Positions 49,001 through 61,200 of a DNA stretch of 64,000 bases are shown here, piece after piece. The stretch is taken from positions 310,001-374,000 of the forward strand of contig OY986971.1 in NCBI GenBank assembly GCA_963920575.1, given 5' to 3'. This DNA is from Narthecium ossifragum. Its lineage: Eukaryota > Streptophyta > Magnoliopsida > Dioscoreales > Nartheciaceae. Under the pieces are notes generated by a model, which was given only the letters and a program-made list of their open reading frames with translations, ran no database searches and was not told where the DNA came from. A program made the position numbers and the translations under genes. Position 1 is the first letter of the stretch, and each line of letters opens with the position of its first letter.

Positions 49001-52000
49001 AATTATCAGCTTAATCCACTTTACTCACAGGTGTAAAGGAAGGAGAAAGGTCAGCAACTTACAGTGGATCTATTAGAGGGGCCAAGGTTGAGACATCTGT
49101 TGACGAAGATGGAAAAAAGTGATCAAATAGCTGATGCTCAAGCTGACAAACCTGAAATTGGGATTGCATGAGCCAAAAGTCATAAAGCAGACTAGAATAT
49201 CAAATATGAGAAAACATAAATCAGCCCTTCAATTGATACGCTATCATTAAATTAAGTGTTAATGACCACAGAAGCTTGAACATCAGAAAAAGTTCGTTTC
49301 ACAACTCTGAAAGCAACCTTACAGAATTCCATCCCCGTGTAACAGTTAGATAATTCGATAGAAGACAGGACTTGTATTCACTGTTACAACCTCCATTTCA
49401 TCTTCATCATAGGTAAACACTGATATTTATGACATAAATATTATGCCTACAGTAATTAAGGTGAAATGCTTATAATAGTACCTGCATAAGCAGCATAACT
49501 ACAAGCAAATAAAATGTAAGATTGTTAGCGGCCACATATCATTCAAAGTTCCTAAGAGTTTATAATGTAACATGAGATAGTCCCACGACTTACAGGGAAT
49601 CAAGTCTCAGTTTACAACACAAAAATAAGCACCTAAGCTAAATTACCAAACTTGTTATCCTGTAATTAGACATCAAACTAACAGATAGCTTCAGAGAAGA
49701 AAAAGGAAGAAGACGACAGTCTCAAAGAATAAATAACAGCTTATTCACATTTTGTCTGGAGAAACCACACCAAACAAATAGAATAAGAATCTTGGTTCAC
49801 CTGCATTAGGTATGCACATCCAGATCTGGTCAATGATGGTAATGCCTCTTTCTTTGCAAACTCAGATATCCGCTGCTGCACTATACCTTTTATCTGAATA
49901 GCATATGCACAAATGAGATAAATCTTGGTCATGGATCACAAGATTTTTCAGAATTCTGACTAACCATGAAAGTATGTGGTTGCAAATACCATTGACCTAC
50001 CAAGGATAGTCTCTGTTCACAATATAGTCTGTGAAACTCTGTGAGTAGCTGAGCATATTCCTTCCTTGAAGATCTACTCTCAACTTCCTCGAATATAGGC
50101 TTCAGCTGAAGACAATTAGATCAAATTATAGAATCTCAACTGATTAAAGAAAGACAGATCTAAAAAAGGCTTCTGTAGATGGAATCTTTTAAGATTCTGA
50201 TAGACATTAATGAATGTCAGCCAACAGGATTTGTACTTCAATACTTGGGTCTAATTAATTTCTACTCAAATCATAATAGATGAGAGAGATAGATAAGAAC
50301 ATGCACCTCATTAGCTGCTGCCTTGAAGCGAACATATATAGCAGATGCTTCCACAGCCTCTGAAACAGTGGTTTTGCTTGTACCACTGCCTCGGATTGCA
50401 ACTTGCACCTACGTCATGCATAAAATGTATTTCAGAAACCAAGGCTTGTTCGTAAGGGCATTAATGATGAATAACATATGTCAAGAGTATAAAGAATGTT
50501 ACCTGGGAAGAAGCACCTTTGAGAACTGAAAGCACATGCGATCGAATCATACCCAATGCTCGAGACTGTAAGAAGAAGTAATTAAAAAATCTTACTTATA
50601 GTTACAGTACAAATGAGTTGGTGATTCTTTTTTAGTGTGCAAAAGCGCAAGAATACACCGTGACCAACCAACTTTCTTTTTGACTTAAATACCTGAAGTT
50701 GTCTGAACTTCACCAAATAGACAGGAGATTCTGCATAATGTGGGTTGCTCTCGACATATCTAGGCTTGTCACCACGAAAATATGTTAGATAGAAGCTTGC
50801 AGTTGATAGAGGAAAACATCATCAAATATCTTCTATGACACAAACAGAGGCAAAGTAAGAAGGCCATAGAGGTGGCAGAAATATACTCCACTTACGAAAT
50901 GCAATCATCAAGCCGTTTCAGAAGAGGAAGATATTGACCACCCCCAATACTCATGTTTGAAGTATAGAAACTGGTAGAAACCTACATTAGAAAATTCAGC
51001 TAAAAGAGTCATGAAAACTAGATAGCAAACAATTTTTACACAATAAACCACTTGATAAAAATAGCAATAGTTTCGTATCTAATAAAAATAGCAATGAATA
51101 TTGGTTGGACATGATTCTGCAAATTGAAAATATGAGGAAAACCTATTGCTTGGTTCATTCAAACAACCTTTCTTCCATATAACACGCAACTCTCAGTGAG
51201 GATTTTGCACCATTAATCTGGAAATATTTCATGTAGCCCTCCGACTAAAACAAGACCAGCCTAATGTGACGGTCCAACAATAAACTATGAAGTCTTTCTT
51301 GTGAGTCATATTTTGTCAAAATTAACTCTTCAAACACCTTGGTCACTTACTCACTTCCAATATGTCGTGCCAAGAATAAGCACCACTTCTTCTGAAGTGC
51401 TTATATCTTCCTCTCAAGTTGTGTACCTTTAACTCTCTCGACTTGGAATCAATTAATGAAGATTTCAGGGTAAATTATCCTCTAGTATATATATCCTTGA
51501 GATTTCTCCTTTCAAAGGTACATTCCAGCCAAAGTCAACTAAATTCATTAACTAAAGTATGGATATATACTACACAACAAAAGTTGCATACGAGACAGAA
51601 TTCAAAGATAGTTGCCTTACAGGACGCTGAAAAATGGGGATATCTAGCTCAACCAATCAAACACCTAGTTTCCCATGGCAAAAAGACTAGAGAGGGAACC
51701 TCATGAACAACCATGGCACAAATGAGAAGCATAAGCCTCGAAGCTATGGTTTAGCTGAACCTTTTTGCTGAATGTTACTCGTGGAAGTATGAAATTTGAA
51801 GAAAATTATGGAACAAAACATAGCTCCCACCTTATAAATATGTTCGGCAGATAAAACCAACTTTAGTTTTTAACAGACCCTACATGGACGAATCCACTTG
51901 GCTGTGCTTTGAGTACCCAGCCCAGATTCATGCTTACGTGAGGCACATCACTAATTACTCCACGTTAAACAAGTGATGCGTCAAAAAATTTATTTATCAG

Positions 52001-53758
52001 CATACTAAGTTTTAAAAGGGAAATAAAATATGAGATAGAAGATAAATTACATTAAATACCAACTTATATGCACAATAAAGGGCAGAGCTATCAAACCTTA
52101 CATTCTCCAATTCATCAAAATAGTTGAGCTTAGTTCGAAGTGCCTCTGCGAACTCGATTAGTCTTTGCTTTTCCATTAACTGCAATGCGGACAAGAAATG
52201 ATTTGATTATAGTTATAAGACCTAGTAAACAAACAGATTTTAGTAAAACAATGAGAAACTATTAACAGTTTACTTACACTTCATGAGTCATGTCCAGATA
52301 TAATACGCCGAATAAATGTTGCAAACAGAGAAGGATAAACACAAGAAAAGAAAAGATAAAAAATAACATGGTGGAGAACATACCAATCGATCACATGCAT
52401 CATGCAACGCTTTTGTCTTTGTAGCAACTGTTTGATGAAGCGACTGTAATTCATTAAACAAGTTCAGAGTATCATCCACCTGCATATCATAACATAGTAT
52501 TTATACAACATCAATGGAAATAAGATGAATAAATGAATTGCAACTGTATTTAAGCATGTCATTTCCAACAATATTTAAGCAGAAGCCTCCCTGCAGAGAA
52601 GATTAACATACCTGTTGAAGAATCGTATCACATATCTCAATGCGCTCTACCAATGTATTTACATAGAGGCGATACTTCTCCTCCGTCTGCCATGGAGAAA
52701 TCAGAAATATATTTAATTGAGATATGTCACCATCTAAATTGCAAATTTTTTCAGAAGTTAGAACAATGAATCATCAGCACTAACCTCAGACTTCATTGCA
52801 GATTCCAGATCAGTAAACCATTTATAGAACTACAAACAAATTACCACAAGTTAATTAGCTCCTTGTAGAAAAGTATGCAGATACTGCATTTTCATGGTAA
52901 AACAAGTATGGCAGTTGCTGCGGATACCCACATAGTTTTATAACAATAAAACACCTCAAAAGGAAGGGGAAAAAAAGGTGACTTGCATTGCATCATCAAG
53001 ATTATTTTCTAGCAAACTGTAGACAAAAAATGGCAAACCATCCAATTCATAAACTGTTTGTCCCAGCATTCAATGCGTAGAACGAGCTGAAGTCCAAAAG
53101 GTTAAATTCAACTTTAACAACAAACCTTGCAAAATTAAAGAAAAATGATGGTTTCCACTAGGAACCTAACAAAGAAAGCCAATTGTGACAGCAGCATTAT
53201 CTATTCCGATTCAGGCGATCTATATTACAAGAATCTGGAAACTATTCTTTTTACTGATAATGAGAGCAAAATATAACAAGAAACCTGATGCGTGTTAACC
53301 AAAACCGCATTAGCGGCCCCCGACTCCTCCAAACTCGACTCGTTCGATGGAACCACCACGCTCCCATCCTTTCCCGAGATCTCCTGAGACTAAACATTAT
53401 ATGATAATACTAATTAGCCCAAAGCCAAATCGTCCGTATGGAATTATCCAGATGTGGATCAAGATCAAGCTCACCAGGTTCGCCGGATACGGGCGCTCGG
53501 CGATGGCGTGGGAGAGAGCCATGATCGCGGCCTGCTGCTGCTCCGTGAGCGGGGCATTCTGCTAATCGGGATCCGAGATGGAACAAGATCAGAATTCTTG
53601 ACGGAGATCTGGGGATTAGAGCAGAGATCGGATCTAAAATGAGGAGACACCGGAGGATTGGGGGTAAGGGTTAGGGATAGGTTTACCTGATCCCATGCTG
53701 AGGCGAAGTTATAGCCCTTAGAGACGGCACCGGACTTGGGCAGGCTGGTAGCCGCCAT
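43077..53758 (-). CDS. COG3: Conserved oligomeric Golgi complex subunit 3
   Basis: Twenty-five exons (5'>3'): 53758-53687, 53558-53475, 53389-53285, 52829-52785, 52686-52612, 52479-52384, 52179-52102, 50981-50896, 50759-50693, 50565-50503, 50408-50307, 50105-50001, 49893-49801, 49151-49063, 48220-48001, 47737-47657, 47438-47322, 47215-47183, 46581-46495, 46389-46327, 45126-45010, 44184-44092, 43600-43475, 43397-43297, 43206-43077; 775 residues. All junctions are GT-AG and in phase. COG3 (Sec34) belongs to lobe A of the COG tether for intra-Golgi retrograde vesicles. Diagnostic stretches are [62 protein letters not shown] and [19 protein letters not shown]. It is mainly helical, as expected. 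Exon 3 may start 6 nt later (53383), because two AGs lie six bases apart in the same phase. A further in-frame ATG at 53797 is less family-like. Confidence 0.95.
48241..48790. repeat. Imperfect 250-bp tandem duplication in a COG3 intron
   Basis: The segment starting TATGAGCTA...CTGGAAAGTAAAGA at 48241 recurs from 48492. Both copies share AAACATCTGAGC-TAGA, GTTGCTAGCTTATTACA, TCTAGTTTCTCAC and AGACTTCAATG. Several substitutions and small gaps separate them. Confidence 0.8.
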
Positions 53759-55004
53759 GGATCCAGCGGAGCTCAGTAGAACGGAGATGGTGGGCACTGA
53801 TCGTTATAGTTTCGCTCCTCCTAGTCCTAGGGGAAGAGGAGATTAGTTAACGTGGAACGGCGGATCGTCGGTCGAACCGCCGACTTTAGTTTTTATTTTA
53901 TTAGCTAACTTGGGAACTATAGTTTTGATTTTATTTCTTTCTCTTTTTTTTTTTTTTTTTTTTGGTGGTTGTTAAGTTTCCATATTACAAATCAAGTCCA
54001 CACACGATTTTACAATAATATATACGAAAACTAGGTGAGCTTTCTTTGAACATCCTTAGTAATGTATGAACCTCATGTGTGGTTAATTAGTAATTCAGTA
54101 TATTGTGTAGCACCTTAGTCTATGCATGTAAAATTAACCTTAATTTTACCTCCGTTAGCTTTTTGTATACCCCCATGAGAGTAATGGGAGGGCTGATGGT
54201 ACTGCGAAATGGTGTCGGAAGGAGACGGTTGGTTTTTTCCGAATGCTGATGGACTAGATGTTTTGGATGAAATTATGTAATGAATTTTATTAGCTTTTGA
54301 CTGATCTAATCCATAAAAAAGTACCAAGAGCGAAGTTATTTGGAATTTATTAGTTCTTATAGGTCGATATCCTTAAAAAGAAAAAGGCAAGTCGAAATGC
54401 AAAGTAAAGTACAAATATACTAGAAATTACATACTTTGATACTTCCATGTCTACTCTCAAAAACATTTATATCTGCTAATTCGAGAGTGTAAGCAAGCAA
54501 CTATATTGACAGATGCCATATAACCATATTAATTTAAAAACGAGTTATTATTTTTAATCTTTGAAAACTTATGTTGGAACCTATATTTTACCTCTAAAAT
54601 AACAAAAATTAGCAAAGTATTCTTATAAAACAATCGTGTTCCACGATTTCTCGTGCCGCGAAACATGTCCAGAAAACAATGCTAAAAAAAAAAAGGACTT
54701 GGGTTCTTTCCTCACTTTCCTAACTCAATAAATAAAGCAAAAGTTAAAGGGCCTTTCGAAAAGGAGGAACCAAGCTTCTCTCAAGCCATTTATTATTAGT
54801 CATGGAGAATCGTGAATTATTATCTTTAGACAATGGACCATGCTATTCGCTTCTTTGGAGGGTGGCAACTAGCAAGTATTAAAACCATTCCTCCAACTTG
54901 TGTGGAGACCCCTATTTGTGCTACCTTAGGTGAAATATTCCTCCAAAAGTGCAAGGTCTCCCACAAATATTATGTGATTTTAAGAAGCTAGTTGGAGGTG
55001 AAAG
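53759..55004. other. COG3 promoter region and AT-rich spacer
   Basis: The first 150 bp form the 5' UTR and proximal promoter of COG3 (no clear TATA). A 20-base T run lies at 53944-53963, perhaps an old retroposon tail. The remainder is AT-rich without recognisable genes. Confidence 0.45.
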
Positions 55005-55192
55005 CATAATTGACTAATTTGATGGGCTATGTACCAAATTCTCGGACAATTCGATTCCAAAATTGCAAGCTAAGTAATCTTCTAATCTTCTAACTTTACA
55101 TAATTGACTAATTTGATGGGCTATGTACCAAATTCTCGGACAATTCAATTCCAAAATTGCAAGCTAAGTAATCTTCTAATCTTCTAACTTCA
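55005..55192. repeat. 94-bp near-perfect tandem duplication
   Basis: Two adjacent copies (55005-55098 and 55099-55192) share CATAATTGACTAATTTGATG and TCGGACAATTC through GTAATCTTCTAATCTTCTAA. Only a few differences are seen (GATT versus AATT after GGACAATTC, and the very end), so the duplication is young. Confidence 0.92.
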
Positions 55193-55776
55193 TATATTAC
55201 AATGTTTTTTATATCGGATGGTTTATAAAAGCCTTCATGTTATCCATCTAAGGGTGGAGGAGGTGAACACATAAGAGGTAGGAGTTTACATGATCCTCAA
55301 GGATACGAATGAAAACGGACAGTTTTGACAACCGACACCCCAACATTCATACCCAATCCATTAGCACTCAAGATCCGTGTCTGGTACGATTTTAAATTGA
55401 TTAGTTTAAAATATTTAAGCTAAGTACAATTATATAGAGGAGGGATCATGACGGAGGTACGGGCCTACACTAGTTAATTTATAGAGACCAGCTTAAGTGC
55501 TTAGCTTATAGAAAGGGTTGTATCTAATAATTATAGAGACAAGCCGAGTATTCTATCAGTAATTATTTGATATGTGAATTAAACATTTCGTTGATAAAAA
55601 GAAAAAGAATTTTTTTTACTAATATTTTGGATTTTACGAAGACCAAAGTGATGTTCTCCACTTATGCAACAAATAATTATGACAATGCCAAGGATAGCTA
55701 TGTATTTTTTTCTCCTCCCTTTTCCATAGCATGTCGTCATTAGAGGAGCCAGCGTATTGCTTAAAGTATCTATATT
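55193..55776. other. Spacer, no gene seen
   Basis: AT-rich sequence with no recognisable coding sequence. Confidence 0.35.
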
Positions 55777-55785
55777 AATACATTA

Positions 55786-55955
55786 CAAAAATGTTTTGTG
55801 TACATAGCCATGTAGCCATGTACATGTACATGGTAGAAAGAGTTAGAGAGAGTGAGGTAGAGAGAGAGAGTGGGTAGAGAAAAGCTAAGGAGAGAGGCCC
55901 CATGAATGCCACCTATTGGGGTACATGCACATGGCATGTACCCTAATCAAAGCCC
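55786..55955. mobile_element. GTACATG-type MITE with 9-bp target duplication
   Basis: 170 bp flanked by AATACATTA at 55777-55785 and 55956-55964. The left end reads CAAAAATGTTTTGTGTACAT and the reverse complement of the right end GGGCTTTGATTAGGGTACAT. The middle is GA-rich (GAGAGAGTGAGG). The 9-bp duplication points to a Mutator-type source and fixes the class for the whole GTACATG group in this window. Confidence 0.75.
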
Positions 55956-56084
55956 AATACATTAACATGGCCTGTATACGCTTACCCTATTTGGCTATTT
56001 CAACAAGTAATGCCATATTAAACTTGTATATGTAATAATGCAAGCCACACGGCCAACTCGGGTTCACATGTTATACTTTAATTA

Positions 56085-56440
56085 TGAGTGTGTTTGGTTG
56101 CATGCATCAAGATGGATGTAGCATTATGGTCCAAACTCATGTTTGATTGATCAGATATATCAACTGATACTGCACGAGTTGATGTAAAAATGTGACTTCA
56201 TGCAGCATCATGTGATGCAGTAAAATTGATTGCATCAACTGATGCAGCATCAGTTGCATTACATATCAACCAAATAGAAAACAAAGGATTGGATTGGATG
56301 ATGCAATACATACCAATCATATAGAAAATAAACTAATATTGCATCAGTTGATACAAACAACCAAACACTTATTTCTGTATCAACTGGTGCAGCATCAACT
56401 GATATAGCATCAATTGATGCAAGCAATCAAACCCGCACTG
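56085..56440. mobile_element. Harbinger-like MITE related to the MOT1-carrying element
   Basis: The ends are inverted: TGAGTGTGTTTGGTTGCATG on the left, and CAGTGCGGGTTTGATTGCTT as the reverse complement of the right. The interior repeats CATCAACTGATGCAGCATCA in many variants, the same subterminal motif that packs the element at 4213-5567. An inner pair of GTTTGGTTGTTTG-like ends near 56365 suggests nested or rearranged copies. TTA precedes the left end, but the right flank reads TAT or GTA, so the duplication is degraded. The right end is 175 bp upstream of the FLZ start codon. Confidence 0.65.
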
Positions 56441-56615
56441 TATGTACCAACAACTTACTATAATCATTGTTCTTCGTCTATTATTTGTGACAAGTGAAAC
56501 CAGCGTTTGTTCCTTGTCTCCTCCTGCCTTTAAATATCCCTCACTTCTTCCTATGATCCTATATCAAACCTCATCTCTCTCTCCTCTCTCGTCCTCCTTT
56601 CTTCTTGATCTCAAG

Positions 56616-57305
56616 ATGCCACCAAGAACTAAGAGCATCTTCCACCTAGGGGAGGAGGAAAGTGGTGATGGCATGAAGAAGAACTCTCATGAAAACTTCG
56701 TCGGCCTTCGGATTCTCATACAGCAAGCCGGCCGGAGGCCGAACATCGTCGTCAACCCTGCGGTGAGGCTCGCGGCTGCTCGGCCTCGAAGATCGGATGA
56801 GAAGAGTTCTTATGAGTCAGAGTTTTCCAAGGCATGTTGTTTCTGCAAGAAGGAGCTCAGTCTCCACAAGGAAGTCTACATGTATAGGTAGGCAATTCAC
56901 TACTTATTCTTAGTTGTGTGGAAACTTATATTATATATATAAGTTGAGCATATTTATTTGAAGCTTAAAACTCTCTTTTCTAATTATTTCCTATGTGTTG
57001 AAGCTGAAACTTTAAAAGTTAGACTGAAAATTATCAATTCGATGGTAGGAACAGTCACAGAGGCTGATTTATTTGCGAAAAAAACTTGATATTTCCAAAT
57101 TTTTGCCTCACTGCTGATTAATTAATGATTTTTTTTTTCTTGTGATCTAAATTTGTTCAGGGGTGACCAAGGATTTTGTAGCATAGAGTGTCGATGGCAG
57201 CAAATTTTGCTCGATGAGGGAAGAGAGATGGAGGCTGCCATGCTCAGGCGGCCTCATCGTCGCCGAGCACCGGACGGCCGGAAGAGGATCTTAGCTGCAG
57301 CGTGA
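56616..57305 (+). CDS. FCS-like zinc finger (FLZ, DUF581) protein
   Basis: Exons 56616-56887 and 57161-57305, GT-AG, phase 2, encode 138 residues. The FLZ domain spans the junction: FSKACCFCKKELSLHKEVYMYRG then GFCSIECRWQQI, giving the paired Cys (CxxC) and the FCSxECR signature. FLZ proteins are small plant adaptors that bind SnRK1 kinase subunits and link energy and stress signalling. The N-terminal part (MPPRTKSIFHLGEEESGDGM) and the middle FVGLRILIQQ are typical family short motifs. The intron within the domain is at the position common to the family. The frame stays open upstream to 56442, but that part lies partly in transposon-adjacent sequence, so the ATG at 56616 is preferred. Confidence 0.92.
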
Positions 57306-57636
57306 AGCTCTTGAGCTGTGTGTATAGGGATTTACATAGTTTTTAACCATAGAAATCTTAGCAGATTAAAGCATGTCCTTCTACTAAAACATGTTTGATT
57401 GAAATCGCCATTCAAACTGCCGACTCTAGGCTGCTATATTCTCTTATATTATTATGCTTGTTGTTCCCACGTTAAAGTGCCTTCTTCGAATATTCTCAGT
57501 ATTTTTCAGCAGAAAGAAAAGCAGCAAAAAATTGACATATTATATCACTAGACTAAATATAAGGAACTAAATAATGATGAAAAAAACCAACCCGAATAAA
57601 GAGCAAACAGAGTAGAAATGCTGAGCTGATACTATG
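57306..57636. other. 3' UTR of FLZ gene and spacer
   Basis: No additional gene is recognised. Confidence 0.4.
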
Positions 57637-58027
57637 TGTTTAATTGCGGGATAGTTTATCCCGGGATTAAAGGAGATGGGGATTGGTATCTAGGATAAGT
57701 AGTGGGATATGTATGATATTTTGTTAAAAAGTAGTGATAATTTAGTAATGTTTGGTTGAAAAAGTATGGATAAAGTTGATGTGATTGGTTGAAAAGTAGG
57801 CATAATGAAGTACTGATTGGTTAAAAAGTGAAAGTAAGGATAAAATTGATGTGATTTGTTAAAAAGAACAGAAAATATAGTAATGATTGGTTAAAAAATA
57901 AGGATAAATTGGGGATAAGAATGAGAATAAAAGTGGAGATTATAAATGATGTTTGACTACAATGCAGGGATAAAGTGGACTTAACCCGGAATAGAGATTC
58001 CATATCCCCAAATCAAACAAGGCCTTA
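57637..58027. mobile_element. Probable MITE with internal TGATTGGTTAAAAAG repeats
   Basis: The left end TGTTTAATTGCGGGATAGTT is matched by the reverse complement of the right end, TGTTTGATTTGGGGATATGG, in a GGCCTTGTTTGATT-type terminus. Inside, TGATTGGTTAAAAAGTA-like units recur at least five times. There is no coding capacity. The class and target duplication are not settled. Confidence 0.5.
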
Positions 58028-58269
58028 CAAATTTACAGTAGTGGCATATTTCAGGATAAAATGTACAGAGGTCATCTGACAAATATCAACTATAAAAACC
58101 CCAGAATAGTTGGGCCATCATGTAACATAAACTTCTCACAAGAATAGGCGACAGGACAAAAAGGGCGGCTACATCAACAGAATAGAATCAAAAAAATATA
58201 TGCACTAAAAAACCCAAAAAATGTGGGCCATTTTCAATATTACATTCCAAAATATACAGAGATGTCGTT

Positions 58270-61200
58270 TTATGGTTCAGAGGAGCCTTTTTGATTGTCT
58301 TCAGTGAGGTCAGACTGTGACCTGCTGGGAATGATAGTTGCCGGCGACCACTGATCGGGGACCATAAGAAAATACGAAGGGATAGCTTTTCGAAACCTCT
58401 TCTTGTATTGCTTGGGGGAGATCACAGTCGGAGCCTCATTTTTTGGCCCGCCCAGAATGCCTGCAGCCTTCACCCAAGTCTCCAAATGCTTGTCCCATGT
58501 ATACTGGCGCATGAAATCGATGATTCCCAGCACCAACTCATGCTTCTCCTCGTCTACCCCCACCAGTAAAGAATAATCCATTACATCGATGGACTGCAAT
58601 AGAACAGGTGATGCTGATATGTTACTTACGTTGAATGAATATAGGGAGAAACATGCATCAAAACTACATTTAAAGAAGAGCTCTTCTATGAAGTTCTTAC
58701 ACATACTTAAGCACAAAGTACGCACTAATGCCGCAAATGGGAGAGTGAAAAGCCTAGCATTCAAGCAGTGGATGCAATACTAGTGCAGCGTAGCAAAGGG
58801 ATAGCATTAGTTTAAGGGCAAAAATGCAACTATGAAAGGTAAGAGCATACTATCTAGATATATTCCACTCACCGCGAGAAAAGATGTATCATTCCAAACG
58901 GCTCTCTCCAGCAGCCGCTTTGCCTTGTTGCCAACAAAAATTGGAGAAGTTGGCATTGCCTCGATTAAGTTCTGATCAAGTAGTACTTTATTGTTACCAC
59001 TTGAATCTGGATTATAACGTGATCTCGCAGATCCTTTGAGATCGTATAACCTAGTGACATTCCGTCCAAATAAAAGATTCTCCATAACCAGGACATCCAT
59101 CTTTGACTCTTTTCCACCCTTTAGATGCCTGCTCGTTACCTGCACCACACAACATGGTCAAGCAAGTGGAGTCACAAGAACAAAAAAAAATATGGGAACC
59201 CTGTTGTAATCTAGCCAGGCTTAAAAATAAGCTTGTGTAAAAGTTCAGCAGATGAAGAGGATAAAAAACCAATATTCATCTTAACAAATTTATGCATCAA
59301 CACACCCATCGAGATACAATGTTTTCTTCATCACAGAAGACTAGAATGTCGTTACACCTCTTACTGTATTTATCTCAAAAAGTTCAAAAGCCGTGAAGAA
59401 ACAGAATGTTCTACAACAACGAAATATTATTCCATCACCTTTCAGAACTTGTTTTTACTCCATTCATCATAATCCACAAAAATATCCCTTGGTAAACTCC
59501 CATACTTTAAATAACTTAGATATTCACAAATACCCACCGGTAAAAGCAAAAAAGTTCTAATGCCAGATGTTTTACTAAAACAATCACATCCATCAAGACC
59601 ACAGGACCTAAGGAAACCCAATCTAGGATCCAACAGGGAGAACAGTCTTATTATGCATCAGGAGAAGGAAGCACCAAAAAGAAATGCCTACCATCATATC
59701 TACTACAGCAAACCCTATCCTCTCTCTTCTTTTACTGGCTAGGTGCCAAAGCGTATAAAGAATGGGTCATGGTCGGGAACTTAACATTAAATGGTTAATA
59801 AAATTATAGTGAACAATGAAAATATATGGATTGAAACTGTGACTGCAGAAGCTCAAGAGAGAAAATACCTGATAGATGCCCAGGATCTTTGCCAAACATG
59901 TAGGGCTTCCTGAACCAATTGATTCAGAGAGGTACTTAAAATATTCAGGCGCAAACTTGAAAAATGATTCAAGCTCTGTTTTCGTCACCTGCTTTATAAT
60001 GAACCTATCATCTAATGATTTTGCGAAAAAGACATTGCTCTTGCCACCTTGAGCTCCCCATTTCTTACAGCGACTGAGAGACCTTACAAAATCCTGCTCA
60101 AACGGGCAGCAAGTCCTTCTCAAAGCATCAAAGCGCTTGGCGTAGTAACAGGTCACTGTATATTTCACTTTCCCAAGCGGGCCTTCATCTGAGAAAGAAA
60201 CTCTGACATGCATTGCTGTTGTATAAGCAAGTGGATCCAAAACTGAGGAGCTCCTGCTGCTCGACATCGATAGAAGGCTTTCATCGATTGAACCCAAACT
60301 TTTAAAGGATTCAGATTTATCCACTGACTGAAACAGGCTGGAATTTGCAGAATCATAGGCCGACAATGAATGAATAGAATCAACAGCATCTCTTAATATA
60401 TCCCGCTCATCAGACATCTGAGTATGATAATCAGCTGAAACAAGCGCAAACGAGATTATGCTGGTCGGCTCATCATCATAGATTGGGATTACCGTGTCAT
60501 TGAGACAATTTGGGAGAAGCAATCTTGCCCCATTCTGACGCTCTAAATCCCGGAATGAAGAAACATATGCAGGGTTGTACTCAGCAAGGGCCTCAATTTT
60601 AGAGGAGCTCCAATTCTTACTGACAGAATGGTAAAATTTCTGAAATGGCATGTGAATCAAGCTTGAGAAGTCCTCTTGATTGTCTGCCATCCTAACCGGC
60701 AATACATATGCAGCTGATTGGGTTCCATCTGCCCCAGTATGTTCAGCCAATCTATCTGAAACTGAAGTTGTAGCATCTGCGGATACTGATGAATTTAAGA
60801 TGACCGTATCAGGAAGTGCAGGACTAGTTTCACCCCTCCACTTCGCATCCAAGGTGTCTGACAAATTTGCCATGGTTGGGAACTGGCCATCAGAGACGGC
60901 TCGACGAATTGCAGGACCAGTTACGAGGGGATCCAACTTTTCTGTAGTACTACTTGTATACAGATTAGTATTCCCTTGTTCTCCATGAGAACAATCATGA
61001 CCTACATCTCTTCTTTGCTGATCTACAGACTGATTAGGATGTTGAAGAACTTCTTGATCGTCAGTTGGATAAGTCCCCCCCTCGAGAGGTTCATCAGTTC
61101 TTGAACCTGAGGTAACTGATTCTAAACTGTGAAAGCTTCTTAGCGGTGGCTTGGAAGCTAGATTCAGATCTACTAGCTTATCAACCGAACCCTTGTGTCT

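Noticed and set aside
51419..51706. 95-codon plus-strand open frame in a COG3 intron
   Set aside because: It lies within an intron of a well-supported minus-strand gene and shows no known domain.
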